From Pseudomonas frederiksbergensis (GTDB lineage Bacteria; Pseudomonadota; Gammaproteobacteria; Pseudomonadales; Pseudomonadaceae), in assembly GCF_000802155.2 (NCBI RefSeq), contig NZ_JQGJ02000005.1, forward strand, positions 310,001-374,000: a stretch of DNA of 64,000 nt, written 5' to 3'. The position numbers were made by a program, and so were the translations under genes. Of this stretch, positions 35,325-44,414 are shown piece by piece (the first letter of the stretch is position 1; every line of letters begins with the position of its first letter). Under the pieces are notes generated by a model, which saw only the letters and a list, made by a program, of their open reading frames with translations, was not told the origin of the DNA and did no database searches.

Positions 35325-36524
35325 ATGGGCATCAGAGCATTTGTTGTCAGGCAGCGTGTTGGTGTACCGGTTGCGCTTCTCGTGGGGCTTTCGAGCCTAA
35401 TGGGTGGCTGCGGTAAAGAGCCTGTTTCCCCGGCTCGCCAAGCACCTAACGTCACCGTCATGACGGTGACTGCGCGTGATACGCCTGTGACCCTGGAGTT
35501 CGTTGCGCAAACCCAGAGTTCTCGCGAAGTGGAGATACGCGCGCGCGTCGCGGGGTTCCTCGATAAGCGGCTGTACACCGAAGGCGATGTGGTGAAAGCC
35601 GGGCAAATCCTGTTTCAGATGGACCGAAAACCGTTTGAGGCAGCGTTGGCATCGGCTCAGGGGCAAATGGCCCAGCAACAAGCACGCTGGGAAGTGGCCA
35701 AGGCCACCCTCGCCCGCGTCCGGCCGCTGGCCGCGCAGAACGCGGTCAGCAAGATGGACCTGGACAACGCCGTCGGCGCGGAGCGTGAGAGCAAGGCAGC
35801 CGTACTCGCCACCGAAGGTTTAGTGCGCACGGCGCAACTGAATCTGAGTTACACCACCATCACCTCGCCCCTCAACGGTCTTTCGAGCGATGCCAGGAAA
35901 CAGGAAGGCAGCTACGTCACACCCGGCGAATCAGGACTGCTGACGTCCGTATCACAAATGGACCCGATGTACGTCAACTTCAGTCTTTCGGAAAACGAAA
36001 CCCTGAAATACCGCAACGAAATTGCTGCCGGACGCCTGATATTTCCACCTCGCAGCGATTTTATCGTGGAAATAGTGTTGGCTGACGGCACCGTGGTTCC
36101 CGAACGCGGCAAGGTGAGTTTCCTGGCGCCTTCATACAGCCAGGAAACCGGCACCTTTCTCGTCCGGGCGGTGCTCGCGAACCCGAAGGGCCTGCTCCGC
36201 CCTGGCCAGTTCGTGCGCGCATTGGCCAAAGGCGCAACCCGGCCAAACGCTATCCTGGTGCCCCAGAAGGCCGTGCTGGAGGGCGCGAAGAGCCACTTCG
36301 TCTGGGTCGTCAATACCGAGAATAAACCCGAGCAACGGGTCGTCGAAGTCGGCGAGTGGCAAGGTGAAGACTGGATTATCAGCAAGGGCCTGCGCGCCGG
36401 CGAGCGCATCGTGGTCGATGGTGCGCTGAGGGTGACGTCCGGGGGGGCACTGAAAATCGTCGAACCGCCTGCTGCCGGCGCCAATTCGATAGAAGCCGGT
36501 GCAACCAGTGGTAACAGCCCATGA
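35325..36524 (+). CDS. RND efflux periplasmic adaptor (membrane fusion) lipoprotein
   Basis: A 399-residue protein; GGAG lies seven bases before the ATG at 35325. A lipoprotein signal ends in SSLMGGC, followed by the lipoyl/hairpin region (AQTQSSREVEIRARVAGFLDKRLYTEGDVVKAGQILFQMD) and beta-barrel domains of the MexA/AcrA type. It bridges the inner membrane pump and the outer membrane channel encoded next. The stop overlaps the pump start (ATGA). Confidence 0.94.
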   Translation: MGIRAFVVRQRVGVPVALLVGLSSLMGGCGKEPVSPARQAPNVTVMTVTARDTPVTLEFVAQTQSSREVEIRARVAGFLDKRLYTEGDVVKAGQILFQMDRKPFEAALASAQGQMAQQQARWEVAKATLARVRPLAAQNAVSKMDLDNAVGAERESKAAVLATEGLVRTAQLNLSYTTITSPLNGLSSDARKQEGSYVTPGESGLLTSVSQMDPMYVNFSLSENETLKYRNEIAAGRLIFPPRSDFIVEIVLADGTVVPERGKVSFLAPSYSQETGTFLVRAVLANPKGLLRPGQFVRALAKGATRPNAILVPQKAVLEGAKSHFVWVVNTENKPEQRVVEVGEWQGEDWIISKGLRAGERIVVDGALRVTSGGALKIVEPPAAGANSIEAGATSGNSP

Positions 36525-39500
36525 GCATTTCCCACTATTGCATTGAGCGGCCGATTTTCGCCTCAGTCATCTCGATCATCATCACCCTGGCCGGCACCGT
36601 GGCCATGCTCCAGCTCCCCGTCGCCCAGTATCCAGATATCACCCCGCCGCAGATAACAGTGGCGGCGACCTATCCCGGTGCGGATGCCCAGGTCGTGGCC
36701 AACAACGTGGCAGCGCCCATCGAGCAGCAGGTCAACGGCGCGGACAACATGATCTACATGAACTCGTCGAGCTCAGCGACGGGCAACATGACCCTCAACG
36801 TATTTTTCGAGATCGGGACCGATCCTTCCCTGGCGCAGGTGGACGTACAGAACCGGGTCAACCTGGCCTTGCCTCAACTGCCCTCCGCCGTGCAGAGCCA
36901 GGGCATCCAAGTGCAGAAGAAATCCTCGGCGTTCATGATGGTGCTGGCGGTGTACTCGGCGGGCGACCGCTATGACAGCACCTACGTCGCCAACTACGCC
37001 AATCTTTATATCCTCGATGCGATCAAGCGTATCCCTGGCGCGAACCAGGCCAGCATCTTCGGCACGCCAGACTACGCCATGCGGATCTGGCTCAAACCCG
37101 ATCGCATGGCCCAGTTGGGCATCACCGCCGCCGATGTGCAGAGCGCCGTGGCCAACCAGAACCAGCAATTTGCCGTAGGACGCGTCGGTCAGTCGCCAAC
37201 GGGCTCTGCCGTGGAGCAATCGTTTGCCGTGACCACCAAGGGACGCCTGACCGAGCCTGCGGAGTTCGAAAACATCATTCTGCGCGCGAGCAGTGAAGGG
37301 GTTGCCCTCGTGCGTCTCAAAGACATTGGCCGCGCGGAACTCGGCCAGAAGGACTACTCGCTGCGCAGCACCTACCAAGGCAAGCCGGCGACATTGATTG
37401 CGGTGTATCAACAACCCGGGGCCAACGCGCTGGACGTCTCGGCAGCAGTCACCAAAACCCTCGCAGACATGAAGGCAACCTTTCCCGAGGGCATCGAATA
37501 CAAAATTGTGATGGACACTACCGCGTTCACACGCGCGTCGATCTCCGAGGTGATCCATACCTTCTTCGAAGCACTGGTGCTGGTGGTCGTGGTGGTCTAC
37601 ATCTTCCTGCAGAGCTTGCGCGCCACCTTGATTCCGGTGATTGCGGTGCCGGTGTCAATCGTCGGTACCTTTATCGGCATGTCAGCCCTGGGTTTCTCCG
37701 TGAACATGCTGACGCTGTTCGGCATGGTACTGGCCATCGGTATCGTGGTGGACGACGCAATCGTGGTGGTGGAAAACGTCGAGCGCAACATGCACGTCCA
37801 CAAGATGACGCCCAAGGACGCTGCCAAGCGGGCGATGGACGAAGTCGCCGGTCCGGTGGTGGCCATCGTACTGGTACTGTGCGCGGTGTTTATCCCGGTA
37901 GCGTTCATGGGTGGCATAACCGGCCAACTCTACAAGCAGTTCGCAATCACCATCGCCATTTCCGTGGTGATTTCCGGCCTGGTTGCCCTGACCCTGTCTC
38001 CAGCGCTCGCTGCCGTGCTGCTCAAGCCGCAGCACGGTAAAAAAAATGCGTTCTTCCGTTGGTTCGAACGCAGTTTCGAGCGCATGACCGAGGGTTACTC
38101 ACGCGCTGTTGCGTTCATGATCAAACGCTTCTTACTGGCCCTGTTGCTCTTTGCGGGCATGATCGTGTTGATCCTGTTGATGGCGCAGCGCATACCCAGC
38201 GCGTTCCTGCCCCCCGAGGACCAGGGGTATCTGCTGGGCGCGATCATCATGCCTGACGCTGCCAGCCTCGACCGAACCGGCGAAGTCGGCAAAGTGGCCA
38301 GTGATTTTTTCATGAACGATGAGGCCGTGGAAGGCGTCGCCATCGTCAACGGCTACAGCCTGCTGGATGGGCAGAACAAGAACAATGCCGCCGCGTTCTT
38401 CGTCGGCTTCAAGGATTTCGAAGGACGCTACAAGGACTCGGACACCATTGCGCAGCAAAGCGCCCCGGCGGTCCTTCAAAAAGCCGCTCATGGTTTTTCC
38501 ACCGTTCAGGAAGGCATCATCCTGCCGGTCAACCCTCCGTCGATTCCTGGCTTGGGCACCACCGGCGGCATGGAGGTGTGGATTCAGAGCAAGGGCGACG
38601 CGAGCCTCGACCAATTGTCCGAAGTGGTCGGCGCGCTCATGACGAAGGCTAAGGAGCGCCCGGAGCTCGGTCCCATCACCTCGACTTTCAACGTTCATTC
38701 GCGCCAGTTGATGGTCGATGTCAACCGCGAAAAAGCAGAGAGCCTCGGCGTGCCAGTGGAAGATGTCTATAGCGCCATGCAAACCATGTTCGGCTCGCTC
38801 TATGTCTCACAATTCAACAAGTTCAGCCGGCTGTGGCAGGTCATCCTGCAGGCCGAACCGTCCTATCGCCTCAAGGCCGAAGACCTGCAAGAGATTTACG
38901 TGCGCAACAGAAACGGGGAAATGGTGCCACTCAAGGCGGTGCTGACCACCCGCTACGTGACGGGCCCCGACCTGCTGACCCGTTTCAATAACTTCCCGGC
39001 GGTCAAGCTGACCGCCAATGCCGCCCCTGGCTACAGCTCCGGCCAGGCGCTCAAAGCGCTGGAAGAAATCAGCGCAGAGATCATGACCAATGATTATTCG
39101 CTGGCCTTGAGTGGCGAGGCGTTCGAAGAGAAAAAGAGCGGCGGTGCCTCGTCACAGGTCTTTATTTTCGGCATGGTGATGGTGTTCCTGATACTGGCCG
39201 CCCAGTACGAAAAATGGTCCTTGCCCATCGGGGTGCTGCTCGCTGTGCCCTTCGCCCTGTTCGGTGCCCTCCTCGCCGTACTGATCCGAGGCCTGAGCAA
39301 TGACGTGTATTTCCAGATCGGCTTGACCATGTTGGTGGCACTCGCCGCCAAGAACGCCATCCTGATCTTCGAGTTCGCGGTCCTCAACCGGGAAAATGGC
39401 ATGTCGGCCTATGACGCCGCGATGACCGCCGCCAAGGAACGTCTACGCCCTATCGTCATGACGTCGCTGGCGTTCATTCTCGGCTGCGTGCCGCTGGCAA

Positions 39501-39730
39501 TTGCCGTCGGCGCATCTGAAAATAGCCGTCACTCAATCGGTACGGGTGTCATCGGCGGGATGTTGGCAGCGACGGTAGTCGCAATCTTTTTCATCCCGCT
39601 GTTCTACTACCTGGCGGAGCGGATGTTCGGGAAGAAAGACAGTGCCCAAACGGCCGCTCAACCGGCGCTATCGGCACCACCCGCACAGGTCTCGGGCAGT
39701 TCAGCAAGCCACGGGCAGGAGCGCGATTGA
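36521..39730 (+). CDS. RND multidrug efflux transporter (HAE1 family)
   Basis: A 1069-residue pump of AcrB/MexB type with 12 membrane helices and two large periplasmic loops. The proton-relay aspartate pair is seen in GIVVDDAIVVVENVERN (codons 411-412), and the C-terminal half has ALAAKNAILIFEFA. It forms a tripartite system with the adjacent adaptor and outer membrane gene and would export hydrophobic drugs or toxic metabolites. No local TetR or LysR repressor gene is adjacent; the only upstream gene is marC. Confidence 0.95.
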   Translation: MSISHYCIERPIFASVISIIITLAGTVAMLQLPVAQYPDITPPQITVAATYPGADAQVVANNVAAPIEQQVNGADNMIYMNSSSSATGNMTLNVFFEIGTDPSLAQVDVQNRVNLALPQLPSAVQSQGIQVQKKSSAFMMVLAVYSAGDRYDSTYVANYANLYILDAIKRIPGANQASIFGTPDYAMRIWLKPDRMAQLGITAADVQSAVANQNQQFAVGRVGQSPTGSAVEQSFAVTTKGRLTEPAEFENIILRASSEGVALVRLKDIGRAELGQKDYSLRSTYQGKPATLIAVYQQPGANALDVSAAVTKTLADMKATFPEGIEYKIVMDTTAFTRASISEVIHTFFEALVLVVVVVYIFLQSLRATLIPVIAVPVSIVGTFIGMSALGFSVNMLTLFGMVLAIGIVVDDAIVVVENVERNMHVHKMTPKDAAKRAMDEVAGPVVAIVLVLCAVFIPVAFMGGITGQLYKQFAITIAISVVISGLVALTLSPALAAVLLKPQHGKKNAFFRWFERSFERMTEGYSRAVAFMIKRFLLALLLFAGMIVLILLMAQRIPSAFLPPEDQGYLLGAIIMPDAASLDRTGEVGKVASDFFMNDEAVEGVAIVNGYSLLDGQNKNNAAAFFVGFKDFEGRYKDSDTIAQQSAPAVLQKAAHGFSTVQEGIILPVNPPSIPGLGTTGGMEVWIQSKGDASLDQLSEVVGALMTKAKERPELGPITSTFNVHSRQLMVDVNREKAESLGVPVEDVYSAMQTMFGSLYVSQFNKFSRLWQVILQAEPSYRLKAEDLQEIYVRNRNGEMVPLKAVLTTRYVTGPDLLTRFNNFPAVKLTANAAPGYSSGQALKALEEISAEIMTNDYSLALSGEAFEEKKSGGASSQVFIFGMVMVFLILAAQYEKWSLPIGVLLAVPFALFGALLAVLIRGLSNDVYFQIGLTMLVALAAKNAILIFEFAVLNRENGMSAYDAAMTAAKERLRPIVMTSLAFILGCVPLAIAVGASENSRHSIGTGVIGGMLAATVVAIFFIPLFYYLAERMFGKKDSAQTAAQPALSAPPAQVSGSSASHGQERD

Positions 39731-39731
39731 C

Positions 39732-41165
39732 ATGCACAAGCCCTCTCTCTCGATACTGCTGTGCCTGGGCCTGGCGGGCTGCCTGGTAGGCCCGGATTAT
39801 GAACGTCCCGACATCGACACCCCGATGGCCTACCGTTATGCGGACAAGGAAGCGAAAAACCTGTCCAACGCGCTGTGGTGGGAACAGTTCCAGGACCCGG
39901 TGTTGGATGAGCTGGTCCGAAGTGCCTTGCTTGAGAATAAGGACATCAAGATCGCTGCCGCGCGCGTCGAGCAATTTCAAGGGCGCTACGGTGAGGCCAG
40001 GTCCTTGTACTTTCCCCAGGTCGGGTTGGGTGCGCAAGGTCAGCGCAGCCGATCACCACGCGACAATGGCCCAGTGCCCCTGGACTCGTCGGTCGACCCG
40101 GTGTTCAACAATTATCAAGCCCTTCTCAGCATGAACTGGGAACTCGACGTATGGGGACGATTGCGGCGCCTCAATGAGTCCGCACGTGCCGATTTGCTTG
40201 CATCCGAAGAAGGGCGCCGTAGCGTCATACTCAGCCTGGTGTCGTCCGTGGCGACGAGTTACGTGACGCTACGTGGGCTGGACCGGGAATTGGAAATTGC
40301 CCGCACGACAGCTAAGGCGCGTGGTGATTCCTACGAGATATTCAAACTGCGCTATGGCGCCGGCACGATCTCCGAAATGGAGTTGGCGCAAAACCAGTCC
40401 GAATACCAGCGGACGCTGGCTTCGGTGGCGCAATTTGAACCTCTCGTCGCGCAGCAGGAAAATTTGCTCGCCGTGCTCATAGGGCGCAATCCAGGCCCGA
40501 TCTTGCGCGGACGCGACCTGGCGCAACTGACCGTGCCGTCAGTGCCTGCCGGTTTACCCTCAAGCCTGCTGGAACGCCGTCCGGATTTGCGTCAGGCCGA
40601 GCTGAACCTGATTTCCGCGAACGCACAGATCGGGGCGGCCAAGGCCCAATATTTCCCGAACATCTCCCTGACCGGGTTGCTGGGCTCGGTCAGCAACCAA
40701 CTTTCGAACCTGTTTACCGGGCCCGCGGCCACTTGGTCTTATGGCGTCGCGGCGAGCCTGCCCATCTTCACTGGCGGTGGCATCGCAGGGCAGGTCCAAC
40801 AAGCCGAAGCCTTCCAGCAACAAGCCCTGCTGACGTACCAGAAAGCCATTCAATCAGCCTTCGGCGATGTCGAGAACGCCTTGGTAGTGTCGAGCAAGTC
40901 TCGCGAACAGATGGCCTTCCAGGCGGGCCAGGTGGAGGCACTGCGCACTTACGCCCACTATGCACGGCTGCGTTACGACAACGGCTACACCAGCTACATC
41001 GAGGTGCTGGACGCAGAACGCAGTCTGTTTGACGCCGAGCTAAATTACACACGCACCCGGAGCTCGGTCTTTACATCCATGATTGATATCTACAAGGCCA
41101 CCGGCGGCGGCTGGGTGACCGAGGCGGATAAGCTGACAGCTGCCGATGTGCAGGGACAACGCTGA
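39732..41165 (+). CDS. Outer membrane efflux lipoprotein (OprM/NodT family)
   Basis: A 477-residue protein starting MHKPSLSILLCLGLAGCLVGPDYERP: a lipobox LAGC followed by the VGPDYERP signature of NodT/OprM factors. Two OEP repeats follow, and the C-terminal YVEVLDAER-like segment (SYIEVLDAERSLFDAELNYTR) is present. Completes the RND efflux system; the start is two bases after the pump stop. Confidence 0.94.
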   Translation: MHKPSLSILLCLGLAGCLVGPDYERPDIDTPMAYRYADKEAKNLSNALWWEQFQDPVLDELVRSALLENKDIKIAAARVEQFQGRYGEARSLYFPQVGLGAQGQRSRSPRDNGPVPLDSSVDPVFNNYQALLSMNWELDVWGRLRRLNESARADLLASEEGRRSVILSLVSSVATSYVTLRGLDRELEIARTTAKARGDSYEIFKLRYGAGTISEMELAQNQSEYQRTLASVAQFEPLVAQQENLLAVLIGRNPGPILRGRDLAQLTVPSVPAGLPSSLLERRPDLRQAELNLISANAQIGAAKAQYFPNISLTGLLGSVSNQLSNLFTGPAATWSYGVAASLPIFTGGGIAGQVQQAEAFQQQALLTYQKAIQSAFGDVENALVVSSKSREQMAFQAGQVEALRTYAHYARLRYDNGYTSYIEVLDAERSLFDAELNYTRTRSSVFTSMIDIYKATGGGWVTEADKLTAADVQGQR

Positions 41166-41250
41166 CAAACCAGTCTCTCCAACGAAAAGTTAGCGGGACC
41201 GTTATTACCCAGGGCGGCTGTAGGTTGAACTTGATTCGCGAGGGTACCTG

Positions 41251-42072
41251 TCAGAATATTTCAGGAATTCGCTTGATCGGATAATCCGATTCTTCATAGC
41301 CGCCTGGTTTCTGCCGCTTGGGCAAGGATACTTTTCCCCTCGGCACTTTCTTGTAGGGGATTCGACTGAGCAAGTCGGTCAAGATGTTGAGGCGCGCCCG
41401 GCGCTTATCGTTCGAATCAGCCACCCGCCAGGGGGCGTGTTCTGTGTCAGTCGCCTTGAACATTTCGTCACGAGCACGAGAGTAGTCGTACCAACGGCTG
41501 TACGACTTGAGGTCCATGCCGGTCAGCTTCCAGATTTTACGTCCATCCTTGATCCTGGCCTTGAGCCGGCGTGTCTGCTCTTGTTCACTGACTTCCAGCC
41601 AATACTTGAGCAGGATGACACCTGAATCGACGATTGCACGCTCGACGTTCGGCGTTGTTTTTAAGAAATTTGCAACCTGCTCCTTGGTGCAAAATCCCAT
41701 TACCCGCTCGACGCCTGCGCGGTTGTACCAACTTCGATCGAAGATCACCACCTCACCCGCTGCGGGCAAGTGCGGCAAATAACGTTGCACATACATCTGG
41801 CTTTTTTCTCGATCGGTTGGTGCCGGTAACGCCACCACACGAAAGACACGTGGGCTGACGCGTTCGATGAGTGCCTTGATTGTCCCACCCTTCCCTGCAC
41901 CATCACGCCCCTCAAAGACGATACATATCTTGATGCCCTCCTGCTTCACCCATTCCTGTAACTCCACCAGCTTGACATGCAAGCGGCGAAGTTCAGCGAA
42001 GTAGTCTTTATTCGCCAGTTTCGTTTTCGCGGCGGTATCGTCTAAACGGGAAACTCTCTTGCCTTTCGCCAT
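41251..42072 (-). CDS. ppk2: Polyphosphate kinase 2
   Basis: A 273-residue protein; the start at 42072 has AGAGG six bases upstream. It has the P-loop EGRDGAGKGG, the lid-region DRSWYNRAGVE, and KYWLEVSEQEQTRRLKAR, all typical of PPK2 class I. It uses polyphosphate to phosphorylate nucleoside diphosphates. Likely part of the stress/low-oxygen set, but no Anr box was seen ahead of it. Confidence 0.93.
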   Translation of the reverse strand: MAKGKRVSRLDDTAAKTKLANKDYFAELRRLHVKLVELQEWVKQEGIKICIVFEGRDGAGKGGTIKALIERVSPRVFRVVALPAPTDREKSQMYVQRYLPHLPAAGEVVIFDRSWYNRAGVERVMGFCTKEQVANFLKTTPNVERAIVDSGVILLKYWLEVSEQEQTRRLKARIKDGRKIWKLTGMDLKSYSRWYDYSRARDEMFKATDTEHAPWRVADSNDKRRARLNILTDLLSRIPYKKVPRGKVSLPKRQKPGGYEESDYPIKRIPEIF

Positions 42073-42655
42073 ACCAAACCTCTGGGATTCAAGGGCCTGA
42101 CTTTTGATGAATTGATTCGGCAACTCGTATCATCCCGAGGCATGACTGGCTTGTAGAACCGGGCTATACGGGTCTACCTCAGTGTAGATTCAAATAACTT
42201 TGCCGCCACTGATTGTCGAACGGGCGTGGCGTTTCTCGGGTTTTTTGTTCGAAAACATTGGGTTTATTTTCGCGTCAACCCGCGTCTCCGGGCGGGGCTT
42301 TTCAATATGTAATTGGGCGGCCCGACCCTATTGAGGTCGCAAGTGATTAATCAGCGCATTACCAGACTTTGATCCATGTCAGTTGAGTGAGCAGCAAGCG
42401 AAGCTAACCTGCATTCACACTTCTCCGCTCTGGAGTCATGCTGTGCGCGGAGCTCATGTTCGCCACCGCCAAGGACCACACCATACCGGCAAGGTCGCGG
42501 TGATCGGGTCGTTGTCGGACATTGAAGCAATCGTGCAGGGTAACGCCGGCACGCGTGTGAGTATCGCTGCGACGGGGATCCGTTATCAGTAAACGACACG
42601 CAGGGGCAGCTTCCTTACCCCTGTTCAGAGTTTTCTTTCCACAGGAGAGACGAAA
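42073..42655. other. 583-base gap with one weak hairpin and an orphan open frame
   Basis: A possible plus-strand hairpin (CCCGC 42279-42283 with GCGGG 42292-42296, then TTTT at 42299-42302) has no plus-strand gene before it. An open frame at 42383-42592 (69 codons) ends in GKVAVIGSLSDIEAIVQGNAG, but lacks a good ribosome site; it could be the tail of a lost gene. Nothing else could be identified. Confidence 0.45.
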
Positions 42656-43018
42656 ATGGCTAAGTTCGAGCCCGGTCATCTGCACATCGAGCGTCATGCG
42701 CTAAACACTGACGATGTCAGCTACGACGTGTGTATCGATTATGAAGTCATGCAGCACCCCAAGGAAGGCAAAGGGATGCACTTCACAATGCACGGCAGCA
42801 TTCAGGGAAAGGAATTCAGCGAAACGTTTTACCTGCCCAAAGATCAAGCCTACAACTTCGCCAGGAACGTAACGCAAGTTGCCGAGAAATACGGCATCCC
42901 TAAGACAATGAGTAGCATCGGCTCGATGCACAAGGATTACGACGCCATGTTCGAAGATGTCCGCGTGCAGTTGAACATGAAATCAGGCGATCCAGTCAAA
43001 CCTGAGCACTTGGAGTGA
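42656..43018 (+). CDS. DUF5064 family protein
   Basis: A 120-residue soluble protein starting MAKFEPGHLHIERHAL, AGGAG eight bases upstream. The sequence matches the Pseudomonas DUF5064 family, of unknown function. It lacks membrane segments and cysteine motifs. Neighbours are stress and polyphosphate genes on the opposite strand. It is probably a single-gene unit. Confidence 0.83.
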   Translation: MAKFEPGHLHIERHALNTDDVSYDVCIDYEVMQHPKEGKGMHFTMHGSIQGKEFSETFYLPKDQAYNFARNVTQVAEKYGIPKTMSSIGSMHKDYDAMFEDVRVQLNMKSGDPVKPEHLE

Positions 43019-43090
43019 GGAGCTATCAAGTCGGGTGATGAGAAAGCGCTCAAGCCGCCAGCGCATCAAACGCCGCGGCAATTTTTCCGG

Positions 43091-43290
43091 GATTCGAGTA
43101 GGAGGCGGCCTCACAGCCGCCGTCCTCTCACACCACCGTACGTACGGTTCCGTATACGGCGGTTCAGGTTATGCGGATAAACCGTTGATCGTATCCAGTA
43201 TCGAGACCAGTCCAAGCCGATCCCACCGTTTCTTTGGCAGCGCCTGATTCATATGTGACGCTCCCGAGTTCCACCATGGGCATCCGCCAC
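43091..43290 (-). mobile_element. Group II intron 3' remnant (end of maturase ORF, domains V and VI)
   Basis: The minus strand at 43132-43163 folds as domain V: nine pairs between ACCGCCGTA and TACGGTGGT, then a short hairpin with loop GAAC, followed by the GTGTGAGAGGACGG linker and a GGCGGC/GCCGCC hairpin with CTCCTACTCGA at the 3' end, as in domain VI. Just upstream (43171-43290) the strand encodes PWWNSGASHMNQALPKKRWDRLGLVSILD, resembling the C-terminus of intron-encoded reverse transcriptases. No 5' intron part is present, so this is an immobile fragment. Ends are approximate. Confidence 0.75.
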
Positions 43291-43663
43291 GTAAGGTTGC
43301 CGCGGCTGGGGCGGCACCGGTGCTGGCGCCAAACAGACCGATCCGCAGCACGCGCAGTCCAGGGTCGCGGCCGACCCAGTCGATCACCTGGATCAGGCGC
43401 CTGGCCAACAAGGGAATATCGAAACGCAACTCCCCGGTCAGATTGTCCATGCGCTGCTCCGACTCCGTGAGCAGGTCGAACAACAGTGAACCCAAGCCAC
43501 GACGGGCGAGGACATCGGCCACGTATTGATTACGTGGGCTGGTACGGCCGCTGCCACTGCCATGGACGAAGATCACCAGGGCCTGGGTCCTCGCCGGCAA
43601 ACGCAGATTGGCCGACAACTCGACGCCTGGCAGGTCGATGGATCGAGATTGAGGTTCAAGCAT
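43169..43663 (-). pseudogene. Truncated dienelactone/alpha-beta hydrolase fused to a group II intron maturase tail
   Basis: A 164-codon composite frame from the ATG at 43663 (GGAG seven bases upstream). The first 120 or so residues are an alpha/beta hydrolase (VIFVHGSGSGRTSPRNQYVADVL, nucleophile region FGASTGA), as in hydrolases commonly paired with phosphoribosyltransferases in pseudomonads. The remaining C-terminal half, with the Asp and His expected of the catalytic triad, is absent; instead the frame continues into the maturase-like tail and stops at 43169. The product is very unlikely to be an active hydrolase. The start overlaps the upstream phosphoribosyltransferase gene by eight bases. 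Confidence 0.75.
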
Positions 43664-44360
43664 CAGGAGGCTCCGTCGTGCAACCGCTCGCCGCTTCCCG
43701 CTGCCAGGCCTGGTGCATGAGATCGATGACTTCTTCGTCCGACGTCTGGGCAAAATCCAAATACCAATAACCGATCGACATCATCCACTCGGGAATGAGC
43801 GGGCAAATCACTTCATTCACTTCGCTGCGCAACGCCTCGACCGTTTCCAGCGGAGCAACCGGCACCGCGACAACGATGCGCGCCGGGGACTGCACGCGTA
43901 CCGCATGAACCGCGGCCATCATGGAGGAACCGGTTGCCAGGCCGTCGTCGATCAGAATCACGACTTGGTCCTTGAGCTGCAAGGCCGGGCGATTACCCCG
44001 ATACAGCTGTTCGCGACGCGACAATTCCTGCGTTTCCCGGGCGACCACGGCATCGAAACTGGCGCGGTCGATCGGGTGCACCCGCAGCGTGTCGTCGTTG
44101 AGAATTTGTATGCCACCACTGGCAATGGCCCCCATGGCAAATTCAGGTTGCGACGGGACGCCAAGTTTGCGCACCAGCATCAGGTCCAGCCGTACATTCA
44201 GGGCCGTCGCGACTTCATAGGCCACCGGGACGCCACCACGGGGCAAGGCCAGGATGATGACGTCAGGTCTATTGGCATATTTGAACAAGGGCTCGACCAG
44301 TCGCCGACCGGCCTCGACACGGTTCGGCAAAGTGGTTTGCAATGAGGGGCTCTGAATCAT
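43656..44360 (-). CDS. Phosphoribosyltransferase-domain protein
   Basis: A 234-residue protein; AGGAGG lies five bases before the ATG. The PRPP loop reads VILIDDGLATGSSMMAA and the fold begins DVIILALPRGGVPVAYEVATAL, typical of stand-alone type I phosphoribosyltransferases found beside Usp and hydrolase genes. The base or other substrate is unknown. The hydrolase that usually follows is broken in this genome. Confidence 0.9.
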   Translation of the reverse strand: MIQSPSLQTTLPNRVEAGRRLVEPLFKYANRPDVIILALPRGGVPVAYEVATALNVRLDLMLVRKLGVPSQPEFAMGAIASGGIQILNDDTLRVHPIDRASFDAVVARETQELSRREQLYRGNRPALQLKDQVVILIDDGLATGSSMMAAVHAVRVQSPARIVVAVPVAPLETVEALRSEVNEVICPLIPEWMMSIGYWYLDFAQTSDEEVIDLMHQAWQREAASGCTTEPPDA

Positions 44361-44414
44361 GGGAACCTCCTGAGACGATGGTGCCTGTCGGTTCGTTATG
44401 GACGATCCTGACCG

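Noticed and set aside
43135..43160. GTACGTAC-containing palindromes as a regulatory operator
   Set aside because: They are explained as the base-paired strands of group II intron domain V.
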